In this document: in pieces, positions 26,650 through 34,999 of the stretch
How positions within the stretch are numbered: the first letter of the stretch is position 1
How the letters are laid out: every line of letters begins with the position of its first letter
Assembly: GCA_964445115.1 (NCBI GenBank)
Contig: CAYUJU010000002.1
Span: forward strand, 1-64,000
Direction of reading: 5' to 3'
From: CAIJXJ01 sp964445115
GTDB taxonomy: Bacteria; Pseudomonadota; Gammaproteobacteria; Burkholderiales; Methylophilaceae
DNA: 64,000 nucleotides
Translations under genes and position numbers: made by a program
Notes under the pieces: generated by a model
The model's database searches: none
Told to the model about the DNA's origin: nothing
Seen by the model: the letters and a program-made list of their open reading frames with translations, nothing else

Positions 26650-27122
26650 TATTCCAGCCCCCCGAGGATTTCATCGACCTTTTCTGGCGTCAGGTACTCG
26701 CACATGCGCTTGTTGTTGATGTGAAACAACGGCGCACCGCCGCAACAGCCCATGCACTCACCTTCCTTGATGGTGAACTTGCCGTCTGGCGTCGTTTCAC
26801 CCAAGTGGACACCGAGACGATGCTCCAGATGTTCAACGATTTCGTCCGAGCCGCGCAGCATGCAGGAAATATTGGTACAGACCGTGATCTTGTGCTTGCC
26901 GACCGGTTCGAGTTCGTACATGTTGTAGAACGTCGCCACTTCGAGCGCGGCGATCGCCGGGATACGCAGGTAATCCGCGACAAAGGCGATGGTTTCCTTG
27001 GACAGCCAGCCCAGTTCATCCTGAGCGATGCGCAGTGCCGACATCACAGCAGACTGGCGCCTGTCCTCGGGATACTTGACCAGCTCCTTGTCGATCAGGG
27101 CGAGGGATTCTTGGGACAACAT
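26649..27122 (-). CDS. nuoE: NADH-quinone oxidoreductase subunit E ([2Fe-2S])
   Basis: The 157-aa thioredoxin-like subunit holds the N1a [2Fe-2S] cluster. The four cysteines are visible in CTNISCMLRG near residue 81 and in ECMGCCGGAP near residue 121. It pairs with NuoF in the NADH dehydrogenase module. One-base overlaps with nuoD and nuoF indicate coupled translation. Confidence 0.97.
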   Translation of the reverse strand: MLSQESLALIDKELVKYPEDRRQSAVMSALRIAQDELGWLSKETIAFVADYLRIPAIAALEVATFYNMYELEPVGKHKITVCTNISCMLRGSDEIVEHLEHRLGVHLGETTPDGKFTIKEGECMGCCGGAPLFHINNKRMCEYLTPEKVDEILGGLE

Positions 27123-28375
27123 CAGCGATCAATCTCCCCGAACACGATATCTTGCGTACCGATGATGGCGACCAAGTCGGCGATCATGTGGCCGCGCGTC
27201 ATTTCATCCAGCGCCGCCAGATGGGCAAAGCCCGGCGCGCGTATCTTCAGGCGATAAGGTTTGTTGGCGCCATCCGAAATCATGTAGATGCCGAACTCGC
27301 CCTTCGGGTGCTCCACTGCGGCGTAAGCCTCACCGGCCGGCACGTGAAAGCCTTCGGTAAAGAGCTTGAAGTGGTGGATCAGCGCTTCCATGTCCTGCTT
27401 CATGCCTTCACGGCTGGGTGGCGCAATCTTGGAGTCCTGCGCAATGACCGGCCCCGGATTGCTCCGCAGCCAAGCAATGCATTGCTGGATGATTCGGTTG
27501 GATTGACGCAATTCTTCGATACGCACCAGATAGCGGTCATAGGAATCACCGTTGACGCCGACCGGAATGTCGAAATCGAGCCGGTCATACACCTCATAAG
27601 GCTGCTTCTTGCGCAGATCCCACGCAAAACCGGAACCGCGCAGCATCGGGCCAGTCAGGCCCAGCGACAGCGCGCGCTCCGGCGACACCACACCGATGCT
27701 CACGGTACGCTGCTTCCAGATGCGATTATCGGTCAGCAGGGTCTCGTATTCGTCCACATAGCCGGGGAAACGGTTGGTGAAATCCTCAATGAAATCGAGC
27801 ACCGAACCCTGACGGTTTTCGTTCAGCGCCTTGATGTCGTCCCCGGAACGGAAACTGTTCTCCTGGTATTGCGGCATACGATCCGGCAAATCACGATACA
27901 CGCCGCCAGGACGGTAATACGCGGCGTGCATGCGCGCACCGGAAACCGCCTCGTACACATCGAACAAATCCTCGCGCTCACGGAAGGCGTACAGGAAAAC
28001 CGTCATCGCACCGACGTCCAGCGCGTGAGCGCCCAGCCACAAGAGGTGGTTCAAGATGCGAGTGATTTCGTCGAACATCACCCGGATATATTGGGCGCGC
28101 TCCGGCACCTGAATGCCCATCAGCTTCTCGATGGCCATGACATAGGCATGTTCGTTGGCCATCATGGACACATAGTCCAGACGATCCATGTACGGCACGG
28201 ACTGCAGATAGGTGCGATTTTCCGCCAGCTTTTCCGTACCGCGATGCAAAAGCCCGATATGCGGGTCGGCACGCTCGATCACCTCGCCGTCCAGTTCCAG
28301 CACGAGACGCAGCACACCGTGCGCCGCGGGGTGCTGGGGACCGAAGTTCATGGTGTAGTTACGAATTTCAGCCAT
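27122..28375 (-). CDS. nuoD: NADH-quinone oxidoreductase subunit D
   Basis: This 417-aa protein has the family opening MNFGPQHPAAHGVLRLVLEL (residues 9-28). It also has HIGLLHRGTEKLAE near residue 43, which includes the quinone-binding histidine loop, and LRGSGFAWDLRKKQPYEVYD near residue 245. It forms the quinone site with NuoB. The frame is open 36 codons upstream of the ATG at 28375, but that part is the end of nuoC in another frame. The start overlaps the nuoC stop by 8 bases. nuoC and nuoD are separate here, unlike the fused nuoCD of E. coli. Confidence 0.98.
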   Translation of the reverse strand: MAEIRNYTMNFGPQHPAAHGVLRLVLELDGEVIERADPHIGLLHRGTEKLAENRTYLQSVPYMDRLDYVSMMANEHAYVMAIEKLMGIQVPERAQYIRVMFDEITRILNHLLWLGAHALDVGAMTVFLYAFREREDLFDVYEAVSGARMHAAYYRPGGVYRDLPDRMPQYQENSFRSGDDIKALNENRQGSVLDFIEDFTNRFPGYVDEYETLLTDNRIWKQRTVSIGVVSPERALSLGLTGPMLRGSGFAWDLRKKQPYEVYDRLDFDIPVGVNGDSYDRYLVRIEELRQSNRIIQQCIAWLRSNPGPVIAQDSKIAPPSREGMKQDMEALIHHFKLFTEGFHVPAGEAYAAVEHPKGEFGIYMISDGANKPYRLKIRAPGFAHLAALDEMTRGHMIADLVAIIGTQDIVFGEIDR

Positions 28376-28961
28376 GATGGAAACCTTCGTTGCGAATGAC
28401 GCGCGGCACGTTGTTACGTTCATCGATAGAAACCGGCTGGTAAACCACGCGCTGCTGATCGGGGTCGTAACGCATCTCGACATTGCCGATCATCGGGAAG
28501 TCCTTGCGGAACGGATGACCGACAAAGCCATAGTCAGTCAGGATGCGGCGCAAGTCGGGATGCCCTTCGAACATCAACCCGAACAGGTCGAACGCCTCGC
28601 GCTCGAACCAGTTGGCCGCCGACCAGACGTCGACGACCGACGGTAGCACCGGGAACTCATCGTCCGCAGCAAATACTTTCAGACGTACGCGCTGATTGAG
28701 GGTCACGGACAGCAAGTGATAAACCACGGCGTAACGCGCACCTTCCCACGCCCCCTCACCATAAGCGCTGTAATCGACGCCACACAGGTCGATCAACTGC
28801 TCGAACTTCAAATCCGCGTGATCGCGCAACAGCAAGGCCACCTCAAGCAGCTGCGCCGGCGCCACCTGCACGGTGACCTCGCCCACATGGGTGCGCAGGT
28901 CAACCAACCGCTCGCCGAGGACCACACGTAACTGCTCTGTAAGCTTTTCGAGACGCGTCAT
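28368..28961 (-). CDS. nuoC: NADH-quinone oxidoreductase subunit C
   Basis: The 197-aa product belongs to the 30-kDa subunit family. The signature is WFEREAFDLFGLMFEGHPDLRRIL near residue 121 (pattern E-R-E-x-x-D-x-x-G-x-x-F-x-G-H-P). The pattern FPMIGNVEMRYD lies near residue 155. It is a structural part of the hydrophilic arm. The ATG overlaps the nuoB stop by 4 bases. Confidence 0.97.
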   Translation of the reverse strand: MTRLEKLTEQLRVVLGERLVDLRTHVGEVTVQVAPAQLLEVALLLRDHADLKFEQLIDLCGVDYSAYGEGAWEGARYAVVYHLLSVTLNQRVRLKVFAADDEFPVLPSVVDVWSAANWFEREAFDLFGLMFEGHPDLRRILTDYGFVGHPFRKDFPMIGNVEMRYDPDQQRVVYQPVSIDERNNVPRVIRNEGFHHG

Positions 28962-29437
28962 GATCTGGCAATCGTATTGGTACGCTTGATCTTGTTCTGC
29001 AACTGGATGATGCCGTACAGCAACGCCTCAGCGGTCGGCGGACAGCCAGGCACGTAGACATCGACCGGCACGATACGGTCACAACCGCGTACCACCGCAT
29101 AGGAATAGTGATAGTAACCGCCACCGTTGGCACAACTACCCATGGAAATCACCCAGCGCGGCTCGGCCATCTGGTCATAGACCTTACGCAGCGCAGGAGC
29201 CATCTTGTTCACCAGCGTGCCGGCCACGATCATCACATCGGACTGGCGCGGGCTGGGGCGGAACACGATACCGAAACGGTCGAGGTCATAGCGGGAAGCC
29301 CCTGCATGCATCATTTCGACGGCACAACAGGCGAGGCCGAAAGTCATCGGCCAGAGCGAACCTGTACGGGTGTAATTGATGACGGTATCGAGGCTTGTGG
29401 TGACAAAGCCTTTTTCCATGATGCCTTCGATGCTCAT
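28958..29437 (-). CDS. nuoB: NADH-quinone oxidoreductase subunit B (cluster N2)
   Basis: The 159-aa product has the four cluster N2 cysteines: the adjacent pair in GLACCAVEMM near residue 34, then GSCANGGG near residue 102 and PGCPPTAEALL near residue 131. N2 reduces ubiquinone at the NuoB/NuoD interface. It lies 4 bases after nuoA. Length is normal. Confidence 0.98.
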   Translation of the reverse strand: MSIEGIMEKGFVTTSLDTVINYTRTGSLWPMTFGLACCAVEMMHAGASRYDLDRFGIVFRPSPRQSDVMIVAGTLVNKMAPALRKVYDQMAEPRWVISMGSCANGGGYYHYSYAVVRGCDRIVPVDVYVPGCPPTAEALLYGIIQLQNKIKRTNTIARS

Positions 29438-29441
29438 GCCG

Positions 29442-29798
29442 CTACTCCCATTCCAGCGCCCCTTTTTTCCACTCGTAGATGAAGCCCACGACCAAGATGC
29501 CGAGGAACACCATCATGGAAATGAATCCGAACAGACCGATTTCCTGCAGCACGACCGCCCACGGAAAAAGGAAAGCGATTTCAAGGTCAAACAGGATGAA
29601 CAGGATGGCGACGAGGTAGTAACGCACGTCGAACTTCATGCGCGCGTCTTCGAAGGCCTCGAAGCCGCATTCATAAGGAGAGTTTTTTTCGCTGTCGGGG
29701 CGATGGGGTGCCACGACTTTACCGAGGAATATGGGGGCTACGCCGACGCCGAGGCCGACGAGTATGAACAGCAGAATCGGAAAGTAGTTTTCCAGCAC
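29442..29798 (-). CDS. nuoA: NADH-quinone oxidoreductase subunit A
   Basis: The 118-aa product has three transmembrane helices and the conserved loop SPYECGFEAFEDARMKFDVRYY near residue 40 (the key residues are Cys, the two Glu and the Asp of the ND3 loop). It opens the 14-gene nuo operon, 33 bases after the tRNA-Leu gene on the same strand. No separate promoter is visible in that short gap, so transcription probably enters from the tpiA-secG-tRNA side. Confidence 0.97.
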   Translation of the reverse strand: MLENYFPILLFILVGLGVGVAPIFLGKVVAPHRPDSEKNSPYECGFEAFEDARMKFDVRYYLVAILFILFDLEIAFLFPWAVVLQEIGLFGFISMMVFLGILVVGFIYEWKKGALEWE

Positions 29799-29831
29799 GC
29801 TAGTATCCAGTTTTCCTGGCTAAATTTTTAT

Positions 29832-29916
29832 TGGTGCCGACGGCGAGACTCGAACTCGCACGGCTTTCGCCACTACCCCCTCAAGATAGCGTGTCTACCA
29901 ATTTCACCACGTCGGC
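29832..29916 (-). tRNA. tRNA-Leu (anticodon GAG)
   Basis: This 85-base gene folds as a class II tRNA. The acceptor stem GCCGACG pairs with CGTCGGC and CCA is encoded at the 3' end. The D-arm is GGTGAAATTGGTAGACAC, the anticodon stem CTATC/GGTAG with loop TTGAGGG gives anticodon GAG, there is a long variable arm, and the T-loop is GTTCGAGTC. It reads CUC and CUU leucine codons. It is placed between secG and nuoA, as in several other proteobacteria where a Leu(GAG) gene follows secG. Confidence 0.97.
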
Positions 29917-29959
29917 ATTCATTTCGGGAAGCTCAACCCCGAACCACCACTACAGGAGC

Positions 29960-30310
29960 TTACTGAGGAACATCCTTTGCCTTGGACGCATCCACCGGCG
30001 CCGGCACATCGGCGAGCTTGCCGTCAGCCGGAACCTGCGAGGAACTCTGCTGCGCCTTCACCACACTGGCGCTTTTTCCATCATGATTGGCAAAGAAGGC
30101 CAACGTCAAGCTGGTAATAAAAAACACGGTGACCGCAATGGCGGTCGCACGGCTCAACAGGTTAGCGGAACCGCTCACCCCGAACAGGCTGCCGGACGCG
30201 CCACTACCAAAAGCAGCCCCCATGTCGGCACCCTTGCCATGCTGCAGCAGCACCAGACCGACAACAGCCAGAGATGCCAGGATATGCACAAACCAAACAA
30301 TTGTTTCCAT
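29960..30310 (-). CDS. secG: Preprotein translocase subunit SecG
   Basis: The 116-aa product has two transmembrane helices (about residues 3-22 and 54-73). The family loop LLQHGKGADMGAAFGSGASG between them continues to GVSGSANLLSRATA. The C-terminal 40 residues are a hydrophilic Ala/Lys/Pro tail typical of betaproteobacterial SecG. It assists SecYEG translocation in the inner membrane. It follows tpiA by 14 bases, a widely conserved pairing. Confidence 0.96.
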   Translation of the reverse strand: METIVWFVHILASLAVVGLVLLQHGKGADMGAAFGSGASGSLFGVSGSANLLSRATAIAVTVFFITSLTLAFFANHDGKSASVVKAQQSSSQVPADGKLADVPAPVDASKAKDVPQ

Positions 30311-30324
30311 TGAACTTTTACTCT

Positions 30325-31095
30325 TTATTTTCCGCCGCGCGCCGCATTGGCCGCCCGACAGATTGCAACGAATTCATCTGATGCCAGCGATGCGCTCCCA
30401 ACGAGCGCCCCATCGATATCTGGCTTAACGAATAATTGTGCCGCATTTGCCGATTTTACGCTACCCCCATAGAGGATCCGCATCCTGGCAGCAAGCTCCA
30501 GATCCTGCCTTGCCAGACGGTGCCGGATGAACTCGTGCACGGCCTGCGCCTGCGCCGGCGTGGCCGATTTCCCGGTACCGATCGCCCATACTGGCTCGTA
30601 AGCACAGACAATCTTGTCCATGAGCTTAACGCCGATGATGTTCATCACCCCGTCCAGTTGACTGGCAACCACCGCCTCGGTGACGCCGGCCTCGTATTCG
30701 TCCAGCGTCTCGCCCATACAGTAGATCGGTGTCAGGCCGGCCTTGATTGCGAGCTTGATGCTGCGCGCCGCGCACTCGTTGGTCTCACGGAACTGACCGC
30801 GCCGCTCGGAGTGCCCGATAATCGCGTAAGTACAGCCAAAATCCGCCACCATCCAGGCTGACACCGCACCGGTGAAGGCACCCTGCTCGTTCTGATGGAC
30901 GTTTTGCGCCCCCCAAGCCACATTGGTGCCTGCCAGCAACTGCTGCGCCTGAAACAAATAGGGATGCGGCACGCACACAGCGAAGTCGGCCTTCGCAAAG
31001 TCACGCACCCCCTCGACCACTTCGTGCAGCAACTGCTGATTGCGCTCGAGGTTGCCGTACATCTTCCAGTTCGCGACTACCAGTTTGCGACGCAT
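30325..31095 (-). CDS. tpiA: Triosephosphate isomerase
   Basis: This 256-aa TIM-barrel enzyme interconverts dihydroxyacetone phosphate and glyceraldehyde 3-phosphate. Active-site residues are visible: NWKMYGN at residues 9-15 (catalytic Lys), GHSERR near residue 98 (catalytic His), and YEPVWAIGTGKSATP near residue 168 (catalytic Glu and phosphate loop). The GGSVK phosphate-binding motif lies near residue 214. It heads a tpiA-secG-tRNA-nuo block with a good promoter just upstream. Confidence 0.98.
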   Translation of the reverse strand: MRRKLVVANWKMYGNLERNQQLLHEVVEGVRDFAKADFAVCVPHPYLFQAQQLLAGTNVAWGAQNVHQNEQGAFTGAVSAWMVADFGCTYAIIGHSERRGQFRETNECAARSIKLAIKAGLTPIYCMGETLDEYEAGVTEAVVASQLDGVMNIIGVKLMDKIVCAYEPVWAIGTGKSATPAQAQAVHEFIRHRLARQDLELAARMRILYGGSVKSANAAQLFVKPDIDGALVGSASLASDEFVAICRAANAARGGK

Positions 31096-31121
31096 CGTCT
31101 TCTCACGAAAAATCCACGCGC

Positions 31122-31150
31122 ATGATACGCGGGAAGCGGCAGGCGGGCAA
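31122..31150 (-). promoter_or_regulatory. Candidate promoter of tpiA-secG
   Basis: On the minus strand TTGCCC (31150-31145) and TATCAT (31127-31122) are separated by 17 bases, placing the transcript start about 20 bases before the tpiA ATG. The -10 lies inside an imperfect inverted repeat, CGCGTAT-C-ATGCGCG, which could be an operator. The site sits in the only gap between recJ and tpiA. Confidence 0.55.
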
Positions 31151-31152
31151 AG

Positions 31153-32847
31153 TCAAACCGCCGGCTCCCAGTGACGCAGCACCAGCTGCAATGAGCGGTT
31201 GCCGTTGTATTCGTTGGCTTGCAGGCGATAGACCGCCCGGATCGCTTCCGGCAACTTGTCGATGCAGTTGAACAAAATCGCTTCCAGACGCCGCCCCGAT
31301 TTTTCCAGTCGCAACTTGAGATGGCGCTCGCCGACGATGCGTTGCTCGAGCACGCGGAACACATCGTCGAATTCCGGCGCGGCAAACCCTTGACCCCATA
31401 CCTGTCGTTCCAGTTCATCCGCCAATTCCAGCGCCATATCGCGCACATCGACTGGGCCATCGGTTTCGATGACCGCCTCCAGGTCTGCTGGACGCAAGAG
31501 GCTGTTGACCACGGTTTCGAATGCGGCAGCAAAGCGCCCCAGATCCGCCTCGCGAATGGACAGGCCGGCCGCCATGGCGTGGCCGCCAAAACGCAACAAC
31601 ACGTCCGGATGGCGCTTGGAGACCAGATCAAGCGCATCGCGCAGATGCAACCCCGGAATGGAGCGGCCAGAGCCCTTCAGTACGCCGTCACCGGCGCTGG
31701 CGAAGGCGATGACGGGACGGTGAAAACGCTCCTTGATGCGCGATGCCAGAATGCCGATCACCCCCTGGTGCCAGTCTGGCTGGTAAAGACTAAGACTGTA
31801 GCGTTCCCCAGGATCAAAGGCTTCCAGATCGGCCAGGGCGGATGCGTGCATATCAGCCTCGATGTCGCGCCGCTCGCGGTTGAGGGCGTCCAACCGCTGC
31901 GCCATACGCGTAGCTTCGGTGTCATCGGTGCTCAGCAGGCAATCAATGCCGAGCGACATATCCTCCAGCCGCCCCGCAGCATTGAGGCGTGGCGCCACGC
32001 TGAACCCAAAATCCTGCGTCCCGGCCCGCGCCGGATCGCGCCCCGCCACGCGCAGCAAGGCGTTGATGCCGGGGCAGCCCTTGCCGGCGCGAATCCGGCG
32101 CAAACCCTGCTCCACCAGGATGCGGTTGTTTTCATCCAGCCTGACCAGGTCCGCCACGGTGCCCAGTGCGACCAGGTCAAGCAACTCTGTCAAATTGGGT
32201 TCAGCCCCCTCGGCGAACGCCCCCCGGGAACGCAATTCGGCGCGCAACGCCAGCATGAGGTAGAAGGCCACCCCGACGCCAGCGAGGTGCTTGCTGGGAA
32301 AATTGCAGCCGGGCTGGTTGGGATTGATGATGCAGGCCGCGTCTGGCAGCGCATCCCCGGCCAGGTGGTGGTCCGTCACCATGACCTGCAGCCCCAATGC
32401 ATTAGCGGCTGCAACGCCTTCGATGCTGGCGATCCCGTTGTCGACCGTAATCAGGATATCGGGCTTGCGCTGGGCCGCCAGCGCCACGATCTCGGGGGTC
32501 AGGCCGTACCCATACTCGAAACGGTTGGGGACCAGGTACTCCACCTGCCCCCCCAGCATGCGCAGTCCGCGCACGGCCACGGCGCTGGCAGTGGCGCCAT
32601 CGGCGTCGTAATCGCCGACGATGAGCAGTTTCTTCTGTTGCGCGATAGCATCGGCCAGCAGGCTCGCCATGCGCGGAGCATTTGTCAGTCGGGCTGGGGG
32701 CAACAGCCCGGCAAGGGACGATTCAAGCTGGGCGGACGCCGTGATGCCACGCGAGGCCAGAATGCGCGCCAGCAAGGGATGCCGACCTTCGCCCTGCAGT
32801 TTGAGCGCGATATCGGCAGGAAATTCACGAGGAACGATGCTAACCAA
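31153..32847 (-). CDS. recJ: Single-stranded-DNA-specific exonuclease RecJ
   Basis: The 564-aa product is a DHH-family 5'-3' exonuclease acting in recombination and mismatch repair. Motifs: DYDADG at residues 79-84, ITVDNGIAS, TDHHLAGD (DHH motif), and the DHHA1-type GGHAMAAGLSI near residue 420. The start is TTG at 32847, seven bases after GGAG. The frame runs open 56 codons further upstream, but that region is the other reading frame of the preceding gene. The start overlaps the end of the RpfE-type gene by 8 bases, so the two are translationally coupled. Confidence 0.95.
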   Translation of the reverse strand: MVSIVPREFPADIALKLQGEGRHPLLARILASRGITASAQLESSLAGLLPPARLTNAPRMASLLADAIAQQKKLLIVGDYDADGATASAVAVRGLRMLGGQVEYLVPNRFEYGYGLTPEIVALAAQRKPDILITVDNGIASIEGVAAANALGLQVMVTDHHLAGDALPDAACIINPNQPGCNFPSKHLAGVGVAFYLMLALRAELRSRGAFAEGAEPNLTELLDLVALGTVADLVRLDENNRILVEQGLRRIRAGKGCPGINALLRVAGRDPARAGTQDFGFSVAPRLNAAGRLEDMSLGIDCLLSTDDTEATRMAQRLDALNRERRDIEADMHASALADLEAFDPGERYSLSLYQPDWHQGVIGILASRIKERFHRPVIAFASAGDGVLKGSGRSIPGLHLRDALDLVSKRHPDVLLRFGGHAMAAGLSIREADLGRFAAAFETVVNSLLRPADLEAVIETDGPVDVRDMALELADELERQVWGQGFAAPEFDDVFRVLEQRIVGERHLKLRLEKSGRRLEAILFNCIDKLPEAIRAVYRLQANEYNGNRSLQLVLRHWEPAV

Positions 32848-33850
32848 GATAGGTCTCCAAAGGCCGCGAACGGCGCCAGAACTTGAACAGGGAGGCACGA
32901 TGCAGCACATAGCCACGCACGGCGGCCGGACCGGCCAGCAGCAATTCCAGTCGAGCGAGTGAGCCGCACCGCAAGGCCTCCAGCAGCGGCAACAGCCAAA
33001 CCCGATCGATTTCATCCCATCGCGCCGCGCGCGCTGACGGGCTGGACTGCGCGGCAGAGGCCGGCAAGATCAACAGTCCCGCCTCGGGCAAGGGCTGCGC
33101 CAGCAAAGTCTGCATCGATGCGGGCAGCCCCATAGCCACCGCCCCAGCGGCGCGGGCCAAGCCGAGCGCCAATGGATCGTCGGACCATACCTTGAGTGCA
33201 GGATGCACCGGTAACGCCTGATGCTGGCCACCGCCCCAGAACCACAGGCTGTTGACGGGCGGCAGCCCGGACTGTTCCCGCGCTGCGTTGACAGGATGCT
33301 GGTGCAACAGCATCTGGATTTCGTTGAGGCGGCGGTGCCAGAGCATGGCCTCGCCGCCCTTGGGCAAGTGGGGATGGATATTCCGCCCCAGCACGTCCGA
33401 CAACGGCGTGGTAGAGAGATCGGGGGCGTGGTCGAGCCGGACAAACCAAACGTCCGCACGCGGGGCGTAAAAGATCAGGCCGTCGACGGAAAAGTGGGCA
33501 TTGAGCGCCGCCACGAGGGCATCTACCTGCGACCGCGACAGGCCTTGGGCGACGCCCTCCATGGCGAAGCTGTCGCGCTGAAGTTGCAACTGCACCGGGC
33601 TTGCATAAAGCCAGTAGCCGCGCTCGGCCGGCAAGCCATCACCCGAGGCAGCGTAGGGGGCCGCCGGCAGCGTCTGTTGTGACCCGGCGCCAAATGTCGT
33701 GCATAGCCAGCGCTCGAACCCACCGGATTCCGGCATCACGGGCGTCGCCGTGCGCAGCAGGGTTTGCAACGCCGGCGGGCAGGCGATGTCCACCACGTTT
33801 TCACGCGCCAGGCCTGTCAGCAGCAATCGAAAAACCGGAGCAGATTTCAC
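32840..33850 (-). CDS. RpfE-type protein (COG4255), function unknown
   Basis: The product is about 336 aa from a GTG at 33850; an in-frame TTG exists at 33865. It resembles the family annotated as regulatory protein of RpfE type, which often precedes recJ in betaproteobacteria. Visible conserved parts are DVWFVRLDHAPDLSTTPL near residue 150, the polar stretch LWHRRLNEIQMLLHQHPVN near 190, and NSLWFWGGGQ near 223. It has no signal peptide or clear membrane segment. The biochemical role is not established. It is divergent from the sixA-like gene across a 59-base gap. Confidence 0.8.
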   Translation of the reverse strand: MKSAPVFRLLLTGLARENVVDIACPPALQTLLRTATPVMPESGGFERWLCTTFGAGSQQTLPAAPYAASGDGLPAERGYWLYASPVQLQLQRDSFAMEGVAQGLSRSQVDALVAALNAHFSVDGLIFYAPRADVWFVRLDHAPDLSTTPLSDVLGRNIHPHLPKGGEAMLWHRRLNEIQMLLHQHPVNAAREQSGLPPVNSLWFWGGGQHQALPVHPALKVWSDDPLALGLARAAGAVAMGLPASMQTLLAQPLPEAGLLILPASAAQSSPSARAARWDEIDRVWLLPLLEALRCGSLARLELLLAGPAAVRGYVLHRASLFKFWRRSRPLETYLG

Positions 33851-33909
33851 TGTTATTCCATACAAACCGGCGTTAGTATCTCGGGATCACATTCTTCAAG
33901 CATCGCATT

Positions 33910-34362
33910 ATGGAACTGATCCTCTGGCGTCACGCCGAAGCAGAAGACGGCACCCCAGACCTGGAGCGTGCCCTGACCCCCAAAGGCCACAAGCAGGCCG
34001 AAAAGATGGCCGCCTGGCTGAAACAGCGCATGCCAGCCCACACCCACGTGCTGGTCAGCCCGGCGAAACGGACGCAGCAAACCGCGGCAGCACTCGGCGG
34101 GCATTTTACCACGCTGGATGTGCTCGCCCCCGGCGCCAACCCCGAAGACGTGCTGGAGGCGGCAGGCTGGCCGGAGGAAACCGACAGCGTTCTGATCGTC
34201 GGACACCAGCCTACGCTGGGCGCGGTGGCCGCGATTGCGCTAGCCAACCTTGACGATGCCTGGAGCATCAAGAAAGGTGGCATCTGGTGGATCAGCACCA
34301 AGACGCACGACGGCGAGATCGAATCCCTGCTGCGCGCTGCCATCACCCCCGACCTGATCTGA
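33910..34362 (+). CDS. SixA-like histidine phosphatase
   Basis: This 150-aa protein is a small histidine-phosphatase-superfamily member of SixA size. The catalytic motif is LWRHAEAED with His8 (R-H-A/G variant); LVSPAKRTQQTA near residue 48 holds the second arginine and VGHQPTLG near residue 97 the second histidine. SixA proteins remove phosphate from phosphohistidine, for example on HPt domains. It opens a tight plus-strand operon, 7 bases before the ParA-like gene, whose third gene encodes a CHAD protein. That context raises the possibility of a phosphate or polyphosphate-related substrate (inference). Confidence 0.88.
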   Translation: MELILWRHAEAEDGTPDLERALTPKGHKQAEKMAAWLKQRMPAHTHVLVSPAKRTQQTAAALGGHFTTLDVLAPGANPEDVLEAAGWPEETDSVLIVGHQPTLGAVAAIALANLDDAWSIKKGGIWWISTKTHDGEIESLLRAAITPDLI

Positions 34363-34369
34363 CTGGTCC

Positions 34370-34990
34370 ATGCGCACCGTTCTGATCGCGAACCCGAAAG
34401 GCGGCAGCGGCAAGACCACCGTCGCCACCAACCTGGCGGGTTATTTCGCCACACGCGGGCGGCGGGTATTGCTCTCCGACCTGGACCGGCAACAGTCGGC
34501 GATGGAATGGCTACGTCGCCGCCCCTACCGGTTGCCGCTGATTCGCCCGTCCGACGAAAAAAAGGGTCACCAGGACAAGAGCGCCGAATGGTTGATCGTC
34601 GACTCCCCCGCCGGGTTGCGCGGCGACAAGATGACCGAGGCCATCAAGGCGGCAGACTGGGTGATCGTGCCGGTGCAGCCATCGGCGTTCGATATCGGCG
34701 CGACGCGCGACTTTCTTGAAGCACTGCGCGAGGAAAAGGCCATCCGCAAGCAGAAAACCTTTGTTGCCCTGGCCGGGATACGCGTCGATGCGCGTACCCG
34801 TACCGCCGCCAACCTACAGTCGTTCATGGAATCGACCGGCCTGCCTATCCTCACCTACCTGCGCGAGGCCCAGGTGTATCGCCTCGCCGCAGAACAGGGC
34901 GCCAGCCTGTTCGATATCCGTCCCTCGCTGGTCGCCCGCGACCTGCAGCAATGGTCACCATTGCTGCACTGGCTCGTCAATTCGGATTAG
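34370..34990 (+). CDS. Orphan ParA/MinD-like ATPase
   Basis: The 206-aa product is a short ParA-family ATPase. It has the deviant Walker A NPKGGSGKTT at residues 8-17 with the signature Lys10, an A' motif LSDLDRQQSA at about 35-44, and Walker B-like IVDSPAGL at 76-83. It lacks the N-terminal DNA-binding domain of plasmid ParA and there is no parB gene or parS-like repeat nearby. Family knowledge: such orphan ParAs usually position a cargo encoded next door. It sits between the sixA-like and CYTH-CHAD genes with 7- and 9-base gaps. Confidence 0.88.
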   Translation: MRTVLIANPKGGSGKTTVATNLAGYFATRGRRVLLSDLDRQQSAMEWLRRRPYRLPLIRPSDEKKGHQDKSAEWLIVDSPAGLRGDKMTEAIKAADWVIVPVQPSAFDIGATRDFLEALREEKAIRKQKTFVALAGIRVDARTRTAANLQSFMESTGLPILTYLREAQVYRLAAEQGASLFDIRPSLVARDLQQWSPLLHWLVNSD

Positions 34991-34999
34991 GCGCCTGCC

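Noticed and set aside
31219..32886. Long plus-strand open frame opposite recJ
   Set aside because: Antisense shadow of a clearly recognised gene with no motif and no SD.
34370..34990. Chromosome or plasmid partitioning locus
   Set aside because: The ParA-like gene has no parB partner, no parS-like repeats nearby and no replication gene, so a cargo-positioning or other role fits better.
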